Assembly: GCA_036381515.1 (NCBI GenBank)
Contig: DASVCR010000034.1
Location: 99,476 to 163,475 of the forward strand
DNA: 64,000 nt
DNA from: ZC4RG20 sp036381515
Lineage (GTDB): Bacteria; Pseudomonadota; Gammaproteobacteria; Steroidobacterales; Rariloculaceae
Direction of reading: 5' to 3'
Every line of letters begins with the position of its first letter. The first letter of the stretch is position 1. Positions 42,495 through 51,385 of this stretch are shown piece after piece. The translations under genes were made by a program, and so were the position numbers. The notes under the pieces were generated by a model. The model did not search any database and was not told the DNA's origin. It saw only the letters and a list, made by a program, of their open reading frames with translations.

Positions 42495-43853
42495 ATGCCT
42501 GCCCGCTCGCCCCGAATCTTCATCGCCGACGACCAGCGCGACGTGCTCGAGTCGCTGCGCCTGTTGCTGAAAGGCGAAGGCTACGCGGCCGAGACGTTCG
42601 ATCGTCCGGACACGCTGCTCGACGCGCTGAGGCGCCGCAGCGCCGACGCGGTGCTGATGGACCTGAACTACACGCGCGACACGACGTCGGGCGACGAGGG
42701 GCTCGACCTGATCACGCGGATCCGCGCGTTCGACGCGACGACGCCGATCATCGTGATGACGGCGTGGGGCACGATCGAGCTCGCGGTCGAGGCGATGCGG
42801 CGCGGCGCACAGGACTTCATCGAGAAGCCGTGGGACAACACGCGCCTCCTGACCGTGCTGAAGACGCAGGTCGCGCTCGGGCAGGCGCTCGGGCGCACGC
42901 GCGCGCTCGAGGCCGAGAACCGCCAGCTCACGGCCGCGGATACCGAGCTGATCGCGGAATCCCCCGTGATGCAGCCCGTGCTCGAGACGATCGAGCGCAT
43001 CGCGCCTTCCGACGCGAACGTGCTGATCACCGGCGAGAGCGGCTGCGGCAAGGGACTCGTCGCGCGGATCATCCATGCGAACTCGCGCCGCGCGGAGCGG
43101 AGCCTCGTGATCGTCAACATCGGCAGTCTCTCCGAGACGCTGTTCGAGAGCGAGATGTTCGGGCACGTGAAGGGTGCGTTCACGGACGCGAAGACCGACC
43201 GCGTCGGCCGTTTCGAGCTCGCGGACGGCGGCACGCTCTTCCTCGACGAGATCGCGAACATCCCGGTCGCGCAGCAGGCGCGGCTGCTGCGCGTGCTCGA
43301 GGACGGGCAGTTCGAGCGGCTCGGCTCGTCGCGCACGCTGCAGGTCGACGTGCGCGTGCTCGCCGCGACGAACGCGGACGTGCAGGCCGAGATCGACGCG
43401 GGGCGCTTCCGGCGCGATCTGCTCTACCGGCTGAATACGATCCACATCCACCTGCCGCCGCTCCGCGAGCGCGGCGACGACATTCACCGCCTCGCGCAGC
43501 GTTTCCTCGAGCGGCACGCGCAGCGGCATCGCCGCAAGGTCGACGGGTTCACGGATTCCGCGCTGTCGGCGCTGCGCCGCTACGGCTGGCCGGGGAACGT
43601 GAGGGAGCTGAACCACGTGATCGAGCGGGCCGTGCTGATGTGCCGCGGCCGCACGATCGGACCGGCGGACCTGCGGCTCGACGGCGGGCAGATGCCGGGC
43701 TCGTCCGAGCGCGCGATGACGCTCGAGGCGATCGAGCTCGAGGCGATCCGCGCGGCGCTCGCGCGGCACGCGGGCAACGTCGTCGCCGCGGCCGACGAGC
43801 TCGGCGTGAGCCGGTCCGCCCTGTACCGGCGCATGGAGAAGTTCGGGCTGTGA
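42495..43853 (+). CDS. Sigma-54-dependent response regulator (NtrC family)
   Basis: A 452-residue regulator. Receiver domain: acidic pair D12/D13, phospho-acceptor D56 (LMDLNYT), T89 and K111. AAA+ domain: Walker A GESGCGKG (180-187), GAFTDA (227-232) in place of GAFTGA, GGTLFLDEIANIP, and RRDLLYRLN. C-terminal Fis-type HTH: NVVAAADELGVSRSALYRRM. GAGGAGG precedes the ATG. It overlaps the kinase gene by GTGA. It is the only sigma-54 activator in the window and the obvious candidate for the three TCCCG/CGGGAC UAS pairs. Confidence 0.95.
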   Translation: MPARSPRIFIADDQRDVLESLRLLLKGEGYAAETFDRPDTLLDALRRRSADAVLMDLNYTRDTTSGDEGLDLITRIRAFDATTPIIVMTAWGTIELAVEAMRRGAQDFIEKPWDNTRLLTVLKTQVALGQALGRTRALEAENRQLTAADTELIAESPVMQPVLETIERIAPSDANVLITGESGCGKGLVARIIHANSRRAERSLVIVNIGSLSETLFESEMFGHVKGAFTDAKTDRVGRFELADGGTLFLDEIANIPVAQQARLLRVLEDGQFERLGSSRTLQVDVRVLAATNADVQAEIDAGRFRRDLLYRLNTIHIHLPPLRERGDDIHRLAQRFLERHAQRHRRKVDGFTDSALSALRRYGWPGNVRELNHVIERAVLMCRGRTIGPADLRLDGGQMPGSSERAMTLEAIELEAIRAALARHAGNVVAAADELGVSRSALYRRMEKFGL

Positions 43854-45175
43854 CGGCCCGCCGGCGCCGGCGATTGAAATTCCAGGATCGAGTGCTGATT
43901 TCCGTGCTGCTCGCCGCGGCGCCCGCGTGGGCGCTCGCGGGCGTGCTGCTCTGGTTTTCCGCGCTCGAGAGCGGGCTCCGCATCACGATCTTCGTCGTCG
44001 TCACGCTGTTCGTGGTCGGCGCCGCGATCTCCGTGCAGCGCTACGTCGTGAATCCTTTGCGCTCGCTCGCAAACATGCTCGAGGCGCTGCGGGAGGAGGA
44101 CTACTCGCTCCGCGGCCGCAACGTCGATGCGGAGGACGCTGTCGGCGAGGTCATGATCGAGGTGAACGCCCTCGGCCGGATGCTGCGCAGCCAGCGGCTC
44201 GATGCGGTCGAGGCGGGCGTGCTGCTGCAGAAGGTCATCAACGAGATCGACATCGCCGTGTTCGCGTTCGATGCCGGGCGGCGGCTGCGCCTGATCAACC
44301 GCGCGGGCGAGGAGCTGCTCGGCGGCTCTGCCTCCGACGTGCTCGGGACGCGCGACGCCGAGCTCGGGCTCGCGGAGCTCCTCGACGCGCCGTCCGGGCG
44401 CATCGTCACGCACGGGTTTCCGGGCGGCTCGGGGCGCTTCGAGGTGCGGCGCCGGCGTTTCCGCGAAGGCGGACGGCCGCACGAGCTGCTCGTGATCTCC
44501 GACGTGAGCCGCGCGCTGCGCGACGAGGAGCGGCAGGCATGGCGGCGAATCGTGCGCGTGATCGGCCACGAGCTGAACAGCTCGCTCGCGCCGATCAAGT
44601 CGATGGCCGGCACGTTGAGGAAGCTGATCGATCGAGAGCCGCTGCCGGACGACTGGCGCGACGACGCGCGCGTCGGGCTCGGCATCATCCACGACCGCTC
44701 GGAGTCGCTCGGCCGTTTCATGGGCGCGTACGCGCGGCTTGCGCGGCTGCCGCCGCCGACGCGTCAGTCGGTCGAGTTCGGGCCGATCGTGCGGCGGGCC
44801 GCGTCGCTGCACGGCGAACGCGTCGAGGTGGAGCCGGGGCCCGAGGTCCACGTCTCGATCGACGCCGACCAGATCGAGCAGGTCATGATCAACCTGGTCA
44901 AGAACGCCGTCGAGGCGGCGGGCGACGGCGGCGGCGTCCGCGTCCGTTGGCGCGACGCGGACGGCAGCCTCGTCGCCGAGGTCGAGGACGACGGGCCGGG
45001 GCTCGCGCGCACCGAGAACCTATGGGTTCCGTTCTTCACGACGAAGCCCGGCGGCACCGGAATCGGCCTCGTGCTGTGCCGCGAGATCGTCGAGAACCAC
45101 GGCGGCACGATCACGCTCGAGAACCGCGCCGACGCGCGCGGCTGCATCGCGCGCGTGAGCCTGCCGCTCGGCTGA
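43850..45175 (+). CDS. Membrane sensor histidine kinase (HAMP-PAS-HisKA-HATPase)
   Basis: A 441-residue kinase from GTG 43850. Two membrane segments (about 15-36 and 44-63) with almost no periplasmic loop, HAMP from about 64, a PAS-like domain (about 125-215), phospho-acceptor H240 in IGHELNSSLAPIKS, N-box MINLVKNAVEAA, G-boxes DDGPG and GGTGIGL. The short periplasmic loop suggests sensing inside the membrane, as in envelope-stress kinases. Operon with the regulator. Its 3' end overlaps the convergent TauE gene by 156 bp. Confidence 0.93.
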   Translation: MTARRRRRLKFQDRVLISVLLAAAPAWALAGVLLWFSALESGLRITIFVVVTLFVVGAAISVQRYVVNPLRSLANMLEALREEDYSLRGRNVDAEDAVGEVMIEVNALGRMLRSQRLDAVEAGVLLQKVINEIDIAVFAFDAGRRLRLINRAGEELLGGSASDVLGTRDAELGLAELLDAPSGRIVTHGFPGGSGRFEVRRRRFREGGRPHELLVISDVSRALRDEERQAWRRIVRVIGHELNSSLAPIKSMAGTLRKLIDREPLPDDWRDDARVGLGIIHDRSESLGRFMGAYARLARLPPPTRQSVEFGPIVRRAASLHGERVEVEPGPEVHVSIDADQIEQVMINLVKNAVEAAGDGGGVRVRWRDADGSLVAEVEDDGPGLARTENLWVPFFTTKPGGTGIGLVLCREIVENHGGTITLENRADARGCIARVSLPLG

Positions 45176-45931
45176 AGGATCGCCCGACGCCAGTCGCGCG
45201 AGGATCGACGCGCCGACGACGACGAGGAGCGCCGCGACGATTCGGCGAAGCACCGTGCGCGGCAGCACGTGCGCGACGCGCGCGCCGGCCCACGTCCCGG
45301 CGACGATGCCGGCGCCGACGGAGGCGCCGATCGAGACGTCGAGCGTCCCGCCGACGACGAATCCCGCCGTCGCGAGCACGGCGATCGGCAGCTGGATCGC
45401 CTGCGCGAGCCCGATCGCGACGAGCACCGGGAGCTCGAGCCAGACGAGAATCGGTATCAGCACGAGCGGGCCGCCGGTGCCGGTCAGCGACGACGAGAAT
45501 CCGGTGAACGCGCCGGCGCCGAGCAGAACGTGGTTCGGCACGGACTGCCGCAGCGCCGCGGGCTCGCGGGCGCCGACGAGCGCATGCACGCCCGATGCGG
45601 CCGCGAGCACGCCGATCGCCGCTTCGATCAGCGAGGGTGCGATCGCGGTCGCGAGCATCGCGCCGGCGAACGCGGCCGGCATCGCGCCTGCCCACATCCA
45701 GCCGGTCATGTCCCAGCGGATCGAGCGATTGCGCGCGAACACCGCCGTGCCGACGATGCCCGACAGCACGAACGCGAACATCGCGGCCGCGAGCGCGGCG
45801 TGGATCGGCACGCCGAGCAGATAGACGAGCGCGGGCACGATGACGACTCCGCCGATGCCGACGCAGCCGATCAGAAGCCCGGCCACGACGCCGAGCAGCG
45901 CGAAGGGCCAGGGTGCGAGCAGTTCGGGCAT
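45020..45931 (-). CDS. TauE/SafE family sulfite/anion exporter
   Basis: A 303-residue membrane protein with the two TauE repeats: GLLIGCVGIGGVVIVPALVYL and GFSSSLTGTGGPLVLIPIL, about eight helices. Probably exports sulfite, sulfonates or other anions. The last 50 residues, after ILARLASG, are hydrophilic and come from sequence antisense to the kinase gene; relatives usually end near the last helix, so this tail may be a readthrough of a lost stop. ATG 45931 has GGGAAG upstream. Confidence 0.85.
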   Translation of the reverse strand: MPELLAPWPFALLGVVAGLLIGCVGIGGVVIVPALVYLLGVPIHAALAAAMFAFVLSGIVGTAVFARNRSIRWDMTGWMWAGAMPAAFAGAMLATAIAPSLIEAAIGVLAAASGVHALVGAREPAALRQSVPNHVLLGAGAFTGFSSSLTGTGGPLVLIPILVWLELPVLVAIGLAQAIQLPIAVLATAGFVVGGTLDVSIGASVGAGIVAGTWAGARVAHVLPRTVLRRIVAALLVVVGASILARLASGDPSAERQAHARDAAARVGAVLERDRAAVVLDDLAAQHEADSGAAGLRREERNP

Positions 45932-46102
45932 GCGCTTCCCGCGTTCACGAGCGTGACGGCGATGATAGACGCATACCGTTCCGGTTCGGAGCACGCGGTC
46001 GCGAATTGCGCATGAAGGAATAGTGCGGCCGCCGTCCTTCGCGATCTCGCCGACGAGCTCGAGTCCGTCACGGCCTCGTTCGGCGGGCGATCGCAGGCGC
46101 GA

Positions 46103-46987
46103 TCACGCGGCGCATTCGCTCGCGGGCGCCGGCGGGGCCGCGCTGCGCCAGATCGTGTACACGCCCGTGCCGACGATCAGCCCGGCGCCGCTCAGCATCA
46201 GCGGATCCGGGTGCTCGCCGAAGACGACGCGGCCGAGAATCAACGCGAACACGAGGCGCGTGTAGCGGAACGGCACGACTGCGCTGACCTCGCCGATTCG
46301 TGTCGCGGCGACGAGCGCGTAGTAGGCGAGGCCGCTGACGACGAACACGGCGCCGAGGCGTGCAGCGTCCGGCGCCGAGAGCAGGACCGGCGGCGTGCCC
46401 ATCGCGAGCATCGTCCCGAGCCCGGCCGGCACGAGCGACATGAACGCCCACGCGGCGAGCTGCGTGCTCGCGATGTCCGCCGGGACGACACGGCTGCAGA
46501 GGTCGCGCATCGCGAGCGCGGCGACCGCGACGACGGCGAGCAGCGACGCCGGCGTGAACCCCGCGAGGCCGGGCTGGATGATCAGCAGGACGCCGACGAA
46601 GCCGATCGCGACCGCGGTCCAGCGGCGCCAGCCGACCGGCTCGCCGAGGAAGAGCGCCGCGCCGAGCGTGACCGCGAGCGGCGTCGCCTGCAGGATCGCC
46701 GACGCGCTCGACAGCGTCGTCAGCGCGAGCGCGGCGACGAACGTCACCGAGCCGACGACCTCGCCGACGTTTCGCAGGACGATCAGGCGCGACAGCGCGT
46801 CGCGCGTGATCACGCGCCTGCCGTTGACGCGCGACAGCGTGCCGAAGACGAGGGTGCCGCCGCAGCCGATCAGCGCGAGCACCTGCCCGATCGGCAATGC
46901 GGATGCCATCTGCTTGATCAGCACGTCCTCGAGCGCGAAGCCGGCCATCGCGGCGACCATCAGCACACTGCCGCGCACGTTATCCAT
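46103..46987 (-). CDS. DMT-superfamily (EamA) transporter
   Basis: A 294-residue carrier with ten hydrophobic helices in two EamA halves (GFALEDVLIKQMASALPIGQ; VVPFRYTRLVFALILGRVVFGE, cited in part). Substrate unknown. ATG 46987 has no clear ribosome-binding site; an in-frame ATG at 47026 lies within the GGTGCCAGACACC repeat and would add 13 residues. Confidence 0.85.
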   Translation of the reverse strand: MDNVRGSVLMVAAMAGFALEDVLIKQMASALPIGQVLALIGCGGTLVFGTLSRVNGRRVITRDALSRLIVLRNVGEVVGSVTFVAALALTTLSSASAILQATPLAVTLGAALFLGEPVGWRRWTAVAIGFVGVLLIIQPGLAGFTPASLLAVVAVAALAMRDLCSRVVPADIASTQLAAWAFMSLVPAGLGTMLAMGTPPVLLSAPDAARLGAVFVVSGLAYYALVAATRIGEVSAVVPFRYTRLVFALILGRVVFGEHPDPLMLSGAGLIVGTGVYTIWRSAAPPAPASECAA

Positions 46988-47019
46988 AACGAGAAATCCG
47001 TGTCGGACGCCTTGTCCGC

Positions 47020-47044
47020 GCACCATGGTGCCAGACACCTTTTT
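47020..47044. repeat. GGTGCCAGACACC-T5 repeat at the DMT gene start
   Basis: GGTGCCAGACACC (47027-47039) followed by TTTTT is one base from the GGTGTCAGACACC arm of the 55557 element. It adjoins a 12-bp palindrome GCACCATGGTGC (47020-47031). Confidence 0.6.
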
Positions 47045-47171
47045 CAGCGCGCGAGTACTGTGCGGTTTATACCGCGAGCGCGAGCGTCGACCGGGGGAGG
47101 CCGATGAGGACGACAAGCAACCGACCGAGATCCATCGTGACAACGTCCGGGGCGCCGCCGCGGCACCGCAT

Positions 47172-47220
47172 TTGACATCCGCCGCGCGCCCACTACACTT
47201 GTCGATATAAGGTCGACAAG
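47172..47220 (+). promoter_or_regulatory. Promoter and operator of the BlaI-type repressor operon
   Basis: TTGACA (47172-47177) and TACACT (47194-47199) are 16 bp apart. Overlapping the start point is a perfect dyad CTTGTCGA-N7-TCGACAAG (47198-47220), ten bases before the repressor ATG. Autorepression is the obvious inference. Confidence 0.7.
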
Positions 47221-47230
47221 CGTAGAGATC

Positions 47231-47602
47231 ATGCGTCTTTCCGAGTTCGAGCTCGACGTGATGGCTCACTTCTGGCGCGACGGCAAGCTCTCCGCGCCGG
47301 AGCTCCACGAGCGCATCGGCCCCGAGCGCGGCGTCGCGTATTCGACGGTCAAGACGATCATCGACCGGCTCGAGGAGAAGGGCGCGGTCAAGCGGGTCGC
47401 GAGCCGCGGGCGCACGATCTACTACGCGCCGGCGGTGCCTCAGGAGCGCGTGCGCAAGCCGCTGGTCAGGGCCTTCCTGCGGCGGCTCTTCGGCGACGAT
47501 CTGAAGCCGCTCTTCACGCAGCTGCTGCAGGACGAGGAGCTCAGCGACGACGAGCTCGAGTACCTCCGGACGCTGCTCGAGCGCCGCAAGAGGAGGCATT
47601 GA
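47231..47602 (+). CDS. BlaI/MecI/CopY family repressor
   Basis: A 123-residue winged-helix repressor: LSEFELDVMAHFWRDGKLSA, VAYSTVKTIIDRLEEKGAVK and a dimerising C-terminus. In BlaI systems the M56 sensor protease triggers cleavage or release of the repressor. The gene overlaps the M56 gene and sits directly behind a perfect 23-bp dyad. Confidence 0.93.
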   Translation: MRLSEFELDVMAHFWRDGKLSAPELHERIGPERGVAYSTVKTIIDRLEEKGAVKRVASRGRTIYYAPAVPQERVRKPLVRAFLRRLFGDDLKPLFTQLLQDEELSDDELEYLRTLLERRKRRH

Positions 47603-48636
47603 CCGGCGTCGTCGAAATGCTGCTCGCCGCGTCGCTCGTCTGCGGCGCCGCGTCGCTTTGCCTCGTGCTGCTGCCGCATGCGCCGCCTCGCGTGCGCTTT
47701 CGCATCGCGTTTGCGGGGCTCGCCGCCTGGGCCGTGCCTTGGCCGCTCATCGACGTTCCGATCGACGTGCCGTTGCCGGCGGCGGTCGTCGAGTGGCGCG
47801 GGGCGCACGAGACGGCCGACGGGGTAAGCATCGATCGCCCGGTCGATGCGGCTCCGCAGCCGCTGCCGCGCTTCGCCGTGCCCGCCGCGCTCGCGCTCCT
47901 GTTCCTGCCCGGGGTGCTCGTCTTCGTCCGTGACGCGGCGGCGCTTCGCGCATCGCTCCGCGCCTGGCGCGCGGCGAGCCGCTCCGGCGAGGCGCTTCGG
48001 GCCCGCGTGCCTGAGGAGTTTCGCGGCGTGCGCGCGTCGATCCGCATCGTTCCCGGCAGCGCGACCGCCGCGGCGTCCGGCTGGCTTCGGCCGGTCGTGT
48101 GGCTCGGCGAGCGTCTCTCCGATCGGGAGCGCGACGTCGCGCTCGTTCACGAGCTGTCGCACGTGCGGAGCCGCGATCCGTTCTGGATCACGCTCGTCAC
48201 CGTGTCGAGGCGCGCCTACTGGTGGAATCCCGCCGTCGCGTGGCTCGCCCGGGAGGCCGTGCTCGCGCTCGAAGCGGACTGCGATCGACGCTGCGCGCGG
48301 TGGCTCGGCGTCGAGCCCTACGTCGAGCGGCTGGCAGCGATGATGCTCGACGCCGCGACGTCGCCTCCGTCGCGCCTGCTCGCCCATGCCCGCACGCCGA
48401 GCCTGAACGTCCAGCGTCTGAAGCTGCTCCAGCAGCCGGCGAGGCGGATGCGCGTGCGCGACCATGCGCTCGTCGCGATCGTCCGCAGCGATCCGCTGCG
48501 CATCGAGTACGTCGCCGAGGATCGCGTCGGCGGAACGCGCCGGCAAGGCGTCCTCGAGGTCGTCGAGCGGGACACGACGCGCATCGCGAGACTCGAGGTC
48601 CGCGAGGTCGGCGACGCGCGAGAAGATCGAAGATGA
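47599..48636 (+). CDS. M56 family (BlaR1-like) membrane metallopeptidase
   Basis: About 345 residues. N-terminal membrane helices, zinc motif HELSH (184-188) with a distal Glu in ALEADCDRRCARWLG. No extracellular penicillin-binding sensor domain follows, so the signal is not necessarily a beta-lactam. Coordinates start at TTG 47599, only two bases after AGGAGG; ATG 47617 is an alternative. Stop overlaps the next gene as ATGA. Confidence 0.88.
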   Translation: MTGVVEMLLAASLVCGAASLCLVLLPHAPPRVRFRIAFAGLAAWAVPWPLIDVPIDVPLPAAVVEWRGAHETADGVSIDRPVDAAPQPLPRFAVPAALALLFLPGVLVFVRDAAALRASLRAWRAASRSGEALRARVPEEFRGVRASIRIVPGSATAAASGWLRPVVWLGERLSDRERDVALVHELSHVRSRDPFWITLVTVSRRAYWWNPAVAWLAREAVLALEADCDRRCARWLGVEPYVERLAAMMLDAATSPPSRLLAHARTPSLNVQRLKLLQQPARRMRVRDHALVAIVRSDPLRIEYVAEDRVGGTRRQGVLEVVERDTTRIARLEVREVGDAREDRR

Positions 48637-49151
48637 GCGCGTTCCTCGTCTGGCTCGAGGACACGGCCCCGAGCGTCCTGATTCGCGAGTCGCCGAGCGT
48701 CTGGGGCTTTCCGTTCGTCTTGTTCCTGCACACGCTCGGCCTCGGCGTCGCGGCCGGCGTCAGCGTCGCGCTGAACCTGTGGGTGCTCGGCTGGGCGGAG
48801 CGGTATCCGGCGGCGCCGCTGCGCGGCGCGTTCCCGGTCGTCTGGCTCGGGTTCACGATCGCGCTCGTCTCGGGCGTGCTGCTGCTCCTCGCATACCCGA
48901 CGAAGGCGCTGACCGATCCGGTGTTTTATCTCAAGCTCACGCTGATCGTCGCCGCGCTCGCGCAGGTGCAATGGATCCGCCGCCGGCTGTTCGACGCGGA
49001 CGGCGCGAACGAGCCGCGGCCGCCGAGCGCCGCGATGCGCCGCTCGGCCGGGGCCGCGCTCGTGCTCTGGACGGGCGCCGTGCTGACCGGCCGCCTGCTC
49101 GCGTACACGTACAACTATCTGACCGCTGCCGAGCTGATCCGAGGAGCGTGA
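48633..49151 (+). CDS. Membrane protein, DUF6644-like, copy 1
   Basis: A 172-residue protein with four to five membrane helices (GFPFVLFLHTLGLGVAAGVSV and others) and a central charged loop. Similar in layout to the next gene; I place both tentatively in DUF6644. Translationally coupled to the M56 gene (ATGA), so it belongs to the BlaI-controlled operon. Function unknown. Confidence 0.7.
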   Translation: MSAFLVWLEDTAPSVLIRESPSVWGFPFVLFLHTLGLGVAAGVSVALNLWVLGWAERYPAAPLRGAFPVVWLGFTIALVSGVLLLLAYPTKALTDPVFYLKLTLIVAALAQVQWIRRRLFDADGANEPRPPSAAMRRSAGAALVLWTGAVLTGRLLAYTYNYLTAAELIRGA

Positions 49152-49152
49152 C

Positions 49153-49641
49153 ATGGTCGAGACGGCGATCGAGTGGCTCGAGTCCACCGCGCTCGCGAAC
49201 CTCGTGTTCACGTACGGCTGGGTGTGGCCGATCAGCGAGGCGCTGCACTTCATGGGCCTCGTGCTGCTCGTCGGCTCCGTCGGGCTGTTCGATCTGCGCG
49301 TGCTCGGGCTCGGCAAGGGCATCCCGCCGGCGGCGATCCATCGGCTCGTGCCGTTCGGGATCGTCGGCTTCGTCGTCTCGGTGCTGACCGGCACCGTGTT
49401 CGTCACGAGCACGCCCGACCAGTACTTCTACAACTCGGCCTTCCACTTCAAGGCCGTGTTCCTGCTCCTGATGGGGCTCAACGCCGCGTTCTTCTACGTT
49501 GGGCCGCACCGCGTCGTGAGCATGCTCGGGCCGTACGACGACGCGCCGCGGTCCGCGAAGGTCTCCGCGGCGCTGTCGTTGTCGTTCATGACGGCCGTGA
49601 TGTGCTGCGGGCGGATGCTGACGTTCTTCCGCCCGCTCTGA
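49153..49641 (+). CDS. Membrane protein, DUF6644-like, copy 2
   Basis: A 162-residue protein with about five membrane helices, including ISEALHFMGLVLLVGSVGLFDLRVLGLG, cited in part as SEALHFMGLVLLVGS, and a conserved-looking HFKAVFLLLMGLNA. It follows its neighbour by one base, with GAGGAG upstream. Last gene of the BlaI/M56 operon. Histidines inside helices would allow haem or metal binding, but this is only a suggestion. Confidence 0.72.
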   Translation: MVETAIEWLESTALANLVFTYGWVWPISEALHFMGLVLLVGSVGLFDLRVLGLGKGIPPAAIHRLVPFGIVGFVVSVLTGTVFVTSTPDQYFYNSAFHFKAVFLLLMGLNAAFFYVGPHRVVSMLGPYDDAPRSAKVSAALSLSFMTAVMCCGRMLTFFRPL

Positions 49642-49672
49642 GCGCGCCGGCCGATCCCGGCGGCGGCGTCGG

Positions 49673-50683
49673 TCAGAGCCGCTCCGCGATCTGCACCGCG
49701 TTCAGCGCCGCGCCTTTCAGCAGCTGATCGCCCGCGACGAACATCGACACGGAGCGCCCGCTCGGGTCGCTCAGGTCCTTGCGGATCCGGCCGACGAGGA
49801 TCGGGTCGCGACCGGAAGCGTCGACCGGCATCGGGAAGTAGTTCCGCGCGGGGTCGTCGACGATCTCGACGCCGGGCGCGTCGCTGAGCAGCTCGCGCAC
49901 TTCGTCCGGCGTGATCGGCCGCTCGCACTCGAACGTCATCGACACGCAGTGCGCGCGCAGCACGGGCACGCGAATGCACGTCGCGTTCACGCGGATGTTC
50001 GGATCGCCGAAGATCTTGCGCGTCTCCCGCATGACCTTCGCTTCCTCCTCGTTGTAGCCCGTCGCGGGATCGATCGCCGTGTTGTGGCTGAACACGTTGA
50101 ACGCGTACGGGTGGGGCAGCACCTTGGGCGTAAACGGCTCGCCCGCGAGATACGCGCGCGTCGACTCGCGCAGCTCCTCCATCGCCGCGGCGCCCGCGCC
50201 GGACGCGGCCTGGTACGTCGAGACGATCAGCCTCTGGATCCGGTTGCGCGTGTGGATCGGCCAGAGCGGGGTGATCGAGATGATCGTCGAGCAGTTGGGG
50301 TTCGCGATGATGCCTTTGTGCTGCTCGATCGTGTGGGCGTTGATCTCGGGGACGACGAGCGGAACGGACTCGTCCATGCGGAACGCGGACGAGTTGTCGA
50401 CGACGACGGCTCCGTGCCGGACCGCGATCGGCCCGAACTTCTTCGAGATGCCGCTGCCGGCGGAGAAGAGCGCGATGTCGACGCCTTCGAGGCTCTGCTC
50501 GGTCAGCTCCTTGACGACGAGCTCGCCGCCGCGGAAGGCCATCTTCTTGCCGGCCGATCGCGCGGACGAGAAGAGCCTCAGCTTCGAGAGCGGGAAGTTG
50601 CGCTCCTCGAGACAGCGGATCAGCTCGACGCCGACGGCGCCTGTGGCGCCGACGACGGCAACGACGGGATCAGAGGCGTTCAT
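49673..50683 (-). CDS. asd: Aspartate-semialdehyde dehydrogenase
   Basis: A 336-residue enzyme of lysine, threonine and methionine synthesis and of diaminopimelate supply. NADP motif VVGATGAVG (10-18), catalytic C131 in ANPNCSTI, and the substrate-binding CIRVPVLRAHC region are all present. It makes aspartate semialdehyde from aspartyl phosphate. Usual length. Single gene with GGAGTGG before the ATG. Confidence 0.96.
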   Translation of the reverse strand: MNASDPVVAVVGATGAVGVELIRCLEERNFPLSKLRLFSSARSAGKKMAFRGGELVVKELTEQSLEGVDIALFSAGSGISKKFGPIAVRHGAVVVDNSSAFRMDESVPLVVPEINAHTIEQHKGIIANPNCSTIISITPLWPIHTRNRIQRLIVSTYQAASGAGAAAMEELRESTRAYLAGEPFTPKVLPHPYAFNVFSHNTAIDPATGYNEEEAKVMRETRKIFGDPNIRVNATCIRVPVLRAHCVSMTFECERPITPDEVRELLSDAPGVEIVDDPARNYFPMPVDASGRDPILVGRIRKDLSDPSGRSVSMFVAGDQLLKGAALNAVQIAERL

Positions 50684-50770
50684 GGGTCATTCCACTCCAC
50701 TCGGATGCGTACCCGGCTCCGGATACCTTGTCAGCGGTCTGTCAAACGAGAAAAGGCGGCCCGTCAAAAC

Positions 50771-50803
50771 GAAAAAGGCCCCGTCGGCGAACCGCGGGGC
50801 CTT
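50771..50803 (-). terminator. Intrinsic terminator reading leftward
   Basis: Minus strand: AAGGCCCCG stem with CGGGGCCTT, 11-base loop, then TTTTTCG. It lies 150 bp after the YugP remnant and faces the asd promoter region. The 271-bp gap 50684-50954 holds nothing else I can support. Confidence 0.6.
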
Positions 50804-50954
50804 CCGGACTTGCACGCTTGCGTTCGTTCAGCGCGCGCGATCCTCCGCCGCCCCGCCGTGGGACGTTTTCGTCGTGATCGAGCGCTTCGAGATGAAGAAG
50901 GACATGGGCCGCGCACCTTACCGCAGCTTCGGGCCCGCGTAAAGGGCGGGCGGC

Positions 50955-51350
50955 TCATCCCCGCCGCAGGATCGTCCACCAGCGCGCGATGTTCAGCAGG
51001 CTCTGGAGCGCCGCCGCGACATGGGTCAGCGCCGCGGCCGCGAGGAGCTTGCGGGCCCGGGGAAGGTCCTCGTGCGCGGCGACCGTGACGGCGGTCAGCG
51101 AGCGGCCTTCGAAGTTCGCGCGCGACAGCCGCACGACCTTCTCCGTCGGATCGTAGTGATCGCCGGCGTCCGTGATCTCGGTCCGCACCTGACGGAGCGC
51201 CAGCGCGTCGAGCAGCTCGCGCGCGACCTCGCCGCCCGTCCTCGGGTAACGGTTCTTCGGCACGCTGTAGCGGGTCATCACGGACTTGACCCACAGCGAC
51301 GGCCCGACGACGAGCAGCAGCGCGAGAGCGATCAGCAATACGACGTGCAT
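50955..51350 (-). pseudogene. YugP-type zinc metallopeptidase with its active-site core deleted in frame
   Basis: 131 residues where relatives have about 230. The start (membrane helix, GPSLWVKSVMTRYS, GGEVARELLDALAL, DHYDPTEKVVRLS) and the end (AAALTHVAAALQSLLN) are clear. At the zinc site the sequence reads VAAHEDLPRARKLL: the family's HExGHA and all following helices are gone, and the reading frame resumes near the C-terminus. The frame is open, so a short membrane peptide may be made, but it cannot be the protease. Confidence 0.75.
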
Positions 51351-51385
51351 CGGAAGGTATCGTCCGGCCGGCGGCGCGGTGTGCC

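Noticed and set aside
42495..43853. GAFTDA as evidence that the regulator cannot contact sigma-54
   Set aside because: This variant is found in a large subgroup of otherwise typical sigma-54 regulators, and all other motifs are intact.
50889..50942. Short frame MKKDMGRAPYRSFGPA after the asd promoter
   Set aside because: No ribosome-binding site and no recognised family; could not be supported.
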